A stretch of 64,000 bases of DNA, from the NCBI GenBank assembly GCA_963678675.1, contig OY783194.1:36806278-36870277 (forward strand), written 5' to 3'. The position numbers were made by a program, and so were the translations under genes. Below are positions 59,304 through 64,000 of this stretch, one piece after another. Below the pieces are notes generated by a model. The model was given only the letters and a program-made list of their open reading frames with translations, had not been told where the DNA came from and ran no database searches. The stretch's first letter is position 1, and every line of letters begins with the position of its first letter. This stretch comes from Xiphydria camelus (lineage: Eukaryota > Arthropoda > Insecta > Hymenoptera > Xiphydriidae).

Positions 59304-62300
59304 TTATCGCCAACTTTGGAACGAGCTTCCTCTGCAACAAAGGTAATAAAGAAGGGACTCGCGATTAGTTAAGAATCATGCGAAATTAGTTTGCGGTGTA
59401 CCATATGACATTGAAAATAAGTAAATTGAACAAATATCGCTACTGGTACTTACTCTGAGAACGGTGGGGGCTTCTGCGATTCGGAAGACGTTTGAGCCAA
59501 ACTACCAAAAGTAAGAGCTCCGCTTTGATCAGCCAACGACTCGAACGTACTGCTGCCGGTCGGTGATCCAAAAACCTTTTGCATGGAACCAGCTCCCAAG
59601 GTTGAAGGATTAATCCCCATGGCGGGCAAAGTACCGAAACCTAAATAAAAAGCACGCCGATACCCGTGATCACGACCGAATGCTCCATTTTAATTTCAAT
59701 TGACGATAAAGATCTCTCATCATAATCGCGTATATGTACATACTCGGTGTCGCGTTGGCTCCAAAAGTATTCGCGCCGAATCCACCGCCGAATACTGATT
59801 TCGACTCTCCGAATACCGGTGTTGGTGAACCGAACACCGGTTTAACGCCAAAAGCCGCTTGTTGCCCCGTGGATGATCCACCGCCAAATATCGACGAACC
59901 TCCAGTGGAGGTTCCACCGAATATAGATCCGCTACTGCCAAAGCCTGACGTCGTCGTGGACGAACCGCTACCAAACGCCGTATTAGCGGAGCTTCCGCCG
60001 AAAATGGACGGGGTCAGCGTGGGAACGTTTCCGAATATAGACGCGTTGGACGAACCGCCGGTTCCTCCGAACGGCGTCGTTGAAGAGCTAGCCGCGCTGA
60101 CTCCACCGAAAATCGAGCCGGGTGATGCAGCATTCGCGGTAGTGCCGAATCCGGTCGCCGGAGATCCTATCGCGGTCTTGCCGAAAGCAGAAGTGATCGA
60201 AGAAGGAGACGTGACTGGTGCACCGAAACTGGGCGTAGTCAGAGAAGCGTTGAGGACTCCACCGAAGCTAGGTGCGGCGGGAGTGGTTGCACCACCGAAG
60301 GCGGGCTTCACCGTTGCAGTTGAAGTCGCAGAAAATGCTGGTGTAGTGGAGACGGCGCTGGTTGGGGTCGAACCGAAGACTGATGTGGCTGAGGTGTTCA
60401 GCGTACCAGCGAACGTGGAAGTTGAGTTGAACGTGGATGCGACTGAACTCGCGGCAACTGTGGCAGGTGCGGAGGGGGTTAAACTCGCGGAAATTGCACC
60501 AAAAGCAGATGTAGAGGTACTGACGGGAGCCGTGCCAAATGTGGACGGGTCCGATGATTTAGCGGTAGACGTGCCGAGTGTAGGTATCGTCGAGGTGGTA
60601 GTAGAGGTTGCTCCGAATGGAGCAGTAGTAATGCCGTTTGAAACTTTTCCAAAGACGGAAGCTGGAACGGATGTAGCGCTCGTTACCCCGAATATAGGCG
60701 GCTTAGGTGAGGCGGAAGGTGCGTCGAACGTGGGTCCTGCCGTCGGGACGGCGTTAATTTTGTCGAACGAGGCTGCACTCGAAGGTGTTGTATTGACTTT
60801 GTCGAAGATAGGAGTACTTGTCGGCGGACTGATCGTTTTCCCGGAAATCGTTTCAGGTGTGGATACACTCGAAGTACCACCAAAGCTTGACGCAGTTGCG
60901 GGGGTAGAAAAAGATGGGCCAAAAACAGAGCCAGTTGCGGGTGGCAATGGTTTGTTAAAATTCGAAGGCGAGGAGGACCCAAACGGTATGACGGTCGTAG
61001 TTTTGGTATTGGTGGTAGAAGAAGCATGATCGGATTTGCTATTTCCTTGGAGACCGAAGGATAACACCGTCAGGTCTAGAGATTCTTGCGCGGGAGTCAG
61101 AGCAGCCAGTGGTTGTGTTTTGGAAGAGAGCGGAAGCGCTGCGGTATTATTGATGGGCTTCGAAGCGAAGGAGAAAGTCGACACCGCTGGCTGTGTTGCT
61201 TCTGGTTTTTGATTCATCGTAATAGTGTGCGGTGGTGTCGGTTTTGTTACCGCCGAATTGGGCGGATAAATAATTTGCGTCGGAGCGGTGAAACTAAACG
61301 CGGTTGGCCTTTCAGCAGGCGGCGTTACAGTTGTATTCACGGTGTTTTGCGGCGCGATCGCATTTGGCGAGAGTTCCGGGTGTAGTAGGTTCTTCAACGT
61401 TGTATTGCCGAATAGGACGGAATCGACTTTTGTCGAGATGACGGCGGGTTTTGATTCAACTTCTTTTGCAGCCACATTTTCTTTGCGCACTATGTGTGAT
61501 GGCAGATCACTTTTTTGCAGTAAAGAGCCGAGAGGAGTAGACGTTGCGTTGCCAAAAGATTTTGGTAAATTTCCCGACACCCGAGGCGGCTCGTTAGACG
61601 GCGTGAATGGTACAATATTTTGTTTCGGCTTGGATTGAGGCAAGGTAGAGGAACTCGCATTGTTTTCTTTACTTTCCGGTCTCGGAATACTTGTTGCCAA
61701 AGTAGACGAGAAAACGGAACTAATAGGACCCGATTTGCTCAGCGTTTTACTCAGCATTGTACCCTCGTTTGAATCGGTCGGTCCAATTCTAGCAACTATA
61801 CTATTTAACGATGCAAGAGGGCTCTGCATTTTTGTCTTACCCTCCGCTGGATTCCATACTATCGCCGGTTTTCGCTGTTGTTTCGAGTTTGATTCCGCGC
61901 TTGGAGAGCTAAGAGTAGCCAATGAGGATAAAACTTGTTTCACTTTTATCTGCACCGGAGATGGGTTAACTGCTTTAATAGTTTTCGGCGTTGCTTGAAG
62001 CAAGAGATTTCTCAATTTGTTCTGTTTCGTTCGCGTGAAACTGATCGTTTTATTTGCAATTTCGCGGTATCGTTGTTCTACCGCTCCTCCCGTGTTTATA
62101 GTGTTAATCGTGGAGAGAGATCCTGATAAGCTTAAATTGCTTATGGAACGATTCAAACTCGAAATACTATTGCCGTGCGGAAGTGATTTCCGTCTCTTGG
62201 ATAGCTGTAGAATAATCGATTTCTCTTTCGCGATGATCTCCGTGTGTCGTAGGAGGCTTTGGTAAATGAACTCCAAGCTGGGAATTTTCATTTTTGGCCC

Positions 62301-63893
62301 CACCTGGCAGTTGTGTTCAGTCTGCTCGAGATCCAAGACTTTTGTGGCTTGCACTCGCTGTGCTTGAGTAAAGTACAATAGTCGTTGTAGCTTTGCGGCG
62401 TTACCACCGTCGCTGCGATTACGCGTACCGTCGGCGGCGTTCACCGAACTATTCGATTTGGTTTCTTCCAACCAAGCGAATGACTGGAGAAGCAACGCCT
62501 TCAGACACGCAACGTCGCTGGACAGACTAGACGTGGTCTCCTTCAGTTCCCTCAAAAATTCTTCCACTATCGCGCACTTTTCCCCTAGTTGTTTACGTTC
62601 GTATTCCGATATTATCTCGCTGGCCTGAAGTTCGCGCCTTCCCTCCATCTCGTGCTCGAACAGAATTCGTTCCTCGCAAAAGTGTTGTAAACACAAAGTT
62701 TCGTCGAAAGCATTTTTCTCTGGAATTACGACTTCTTCGCTTTGCACGACTTTTGATTCCGGTTTCATTATAATTTCCACTCTCTCCTGTCGCGGCACGG
62801 ACGGCTTTTTAGTTTCCGTTTGCGGTATTGTCACGGTGCTCTTGGGTAGCCCACTGAACAGATTCGTCGCCGGAACGTTCTGCGGCGTCTGTTTGTTTAT
62901 CATTTGCTTGTCCTGAATAACTTGTGTAGCTTTCGGTCGCGGCGTACTCGTCGCGCCATTATTCAAGTTGAACGATATCTCGGAAGGTACGACACTCGGT
63001 CGCAGTTGGTCGGGAATTGAAACTATCTCCGTAGGAGGTGTACAAATTGCGGGGCAATCGGGTTTCAAATTGATCATATGAAAACTGCACAACTGACCGG
63101 ATGTACCGAAAATGTGTAGTATAGGAACGGAATTCGGTAGTGTGTTATCTGCTCCCCAAGGCAAGTTCTGCGTTGGTGATCTATCCACGCACATACCAAC
63201 GACGAAGCTTTCGCTTTTGCCAACCAATGGCAGTTGCGCTCTACCGCTATCGACGGGTTGCCACTGCTCCCATGTGGCCCCGTTGTTGGGAGTTCCTAAC
63301 ACGGCTATTTCGCAACTACCGCTGCTCCCAGCAATGATCAGTCCCCACTCTGGTATATGATCAAAATAGTAGCGCAAATGAGCGTCCTCTCTTTCAGCCA
63401 GGGACATTCCGTAAGTGATGTCTTCGTAAGACGTGAAAACGGCGTTCGTTTCGCCCTTTGGTGCGTCGATGATGAGAACGTTAACGGTCGAAACATTGGA
63501 ATCCCTGTACGCTGCGCAAAATTGATAATTGCTGATCCATAAAATTGCGACTACCTCGCCAATGGCGGGATTAGGTCCCGCGATTGTTCTGGCTACGCTC
63601 AAATCTGGCTTGAATTGGATGATATTTCCATTCTCACACCCAGTAACTATTTGCTTGCCCTTTGGGCTCCAAGAGGAACAAAGTACCCCCTGTCCTCCTA
63701 ACGTGCCAACTACTGTAATTCGCCTCGGAGCATTCGCGTCTGACGTTAGCGATGAAATACTATAACTACCGAGGGTGTGATCACTGGTGACGGTACACAA
63801 TGCGGTTGGCACGCACGGATTCCACCGAAGGTCATAAACGCTGACATCTTCGCGGGAAGACGACAGTTGTACTTCGTAGAGCGGAGTCAAATT
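59304..63893 (-). CDS. Nup214: Nucleoporin Nup214, 5' end beyond the window
   Basis: A cytoplasmic-face nucleoporin that binds Nup88 and the mRNA export factor DDX19/Dbp5. Three exons are visible: 59744-63893 (4,150 bases), 59454-59640 and 59304-59331; 1,454 residues with the first exon(s) to the right of the window. The N-terminal part is a beta-propeller (DLRWNPCVPTALCTVTSD, SWSPKGKQIVTGCENG, WISNYQFCAAYRDS). A coiled-coil middle (about residues 400-600 of the visible part) follows. A long Ser/Thr/Pro-rich region packed with FG motifs (SVFGG, PAFGG, SIFGG) ends near SSFQSWR. The exon starts after a CTGCTTTCAG acceptor, so it is internal, and no start codon is present. It is convergent with IntS4. 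Confidence 0.93.
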
Positions 63894-64000
63894 CTGAAAG
63901 CAGTAGAATAAAAGTTCTATCGGTTGAGATCAAAGAAAATATTAAAAATTCGACGTACGACAGACTGAGTCGGACGTACATTTTTGAGTAAACAGTTTGT
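63894..64000 (-). other. Nup214 intron, cut by the window edge
   Basis: The acceptor TTCTACTGCTTTCAG on the minus strand ends here. The sequence to the right is intron or the end of an upstream exon, and no coding frame can be fixed. Confidence 0.6.

Noticed and set aside
59734..61029. 431-codon frame, plus strand
   Set aside because: Antisense shadow of the Nup214 FG-repeat exon; regular FG codon use keeps the opposite strand open.

Overview
The window reads as nuclear DNA of an insect. The genes are intron-split with GT/AG junctions. They include a ZAD-C2H2 zinc-finger protein (an arthropod speciality), a Vav with the insect layout CH-DH-PH-C1-SH2-SH3, and an EF-hand-fused nicotinamidase as in Drosophila Naam. 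The one promoter I could read carries Drosophila-type core elements. Short introns and many CG-rich stretches would suit a hymenopteran, but that is a guess. I found no bacterial, viral or organellar genes.

Layout: (1) 1-21.1 kb holds no gene I can support. It is CG-rich, microsatellite-rich intergenic DNA with transposon remains: foldback elements at 0.2-1.0 and 3.04-3.5 kb, a TTAA-flanked piggyBac-type MITE at 9.1-9.8 kb, a Harbinger-type element nested inside another MITE at 11.3-12.3 kb, two foldback MITEs at 15.0 and 16.4 kb, and two oppositely oriented 3' ends of one non-LTR retrotransposon family at 14.26 and 17.81 kb. (2) 21.1-23.6 kb: ZAD zinc-finger gene (-). (3) 23.8-25.65 kb: a tandem/inverted repeat block interrupted by a TA-flanked MITE, then another foldback. 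(4) 25.9-28.2 kb: DNase II (-). (5) 29.26-30.34 kb: broken piggyBac-type transposon. (6) 30.56-35.31 kb: Vav (+). (7) 35.96-38.18 kb: torsin (-), convergent with Vav, with a further transposase relic in its first intron. (8) 39.02-41.03 kb: cytochrome b5 (+), divergent from torsin. (9) 41.0-48.2 kb: mostly empty. (10) 48.2-64 kb is dense: SLC7-type amino-acid transporter (+), DUF4602/C1orf131-like nucleolar protein (-), exosome subunit Rrp4 (+), EF-hand nicotinamidase (+), Integrator subunit 4 (+) and Nup214 (-, running off the right edge).

The dense block is mostly housekeeping genes: ribosome biogenesis and RNA decay (C1orf131-like, Rrp4), snRNA and nascent RNA processing (IntS4), nuclear transport (Nup214) and NAD metabolism (nicotinamidase). 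Neighbours are close or divergently paired, and nothing indicates a cluster for a single pathway. I rebuilt exons by hand so that every junction keeps frame; the doubtful junctions are flagged in the entries. The most unusual content is the nested and boundary-defined mobile DNA rather than a new gene system.
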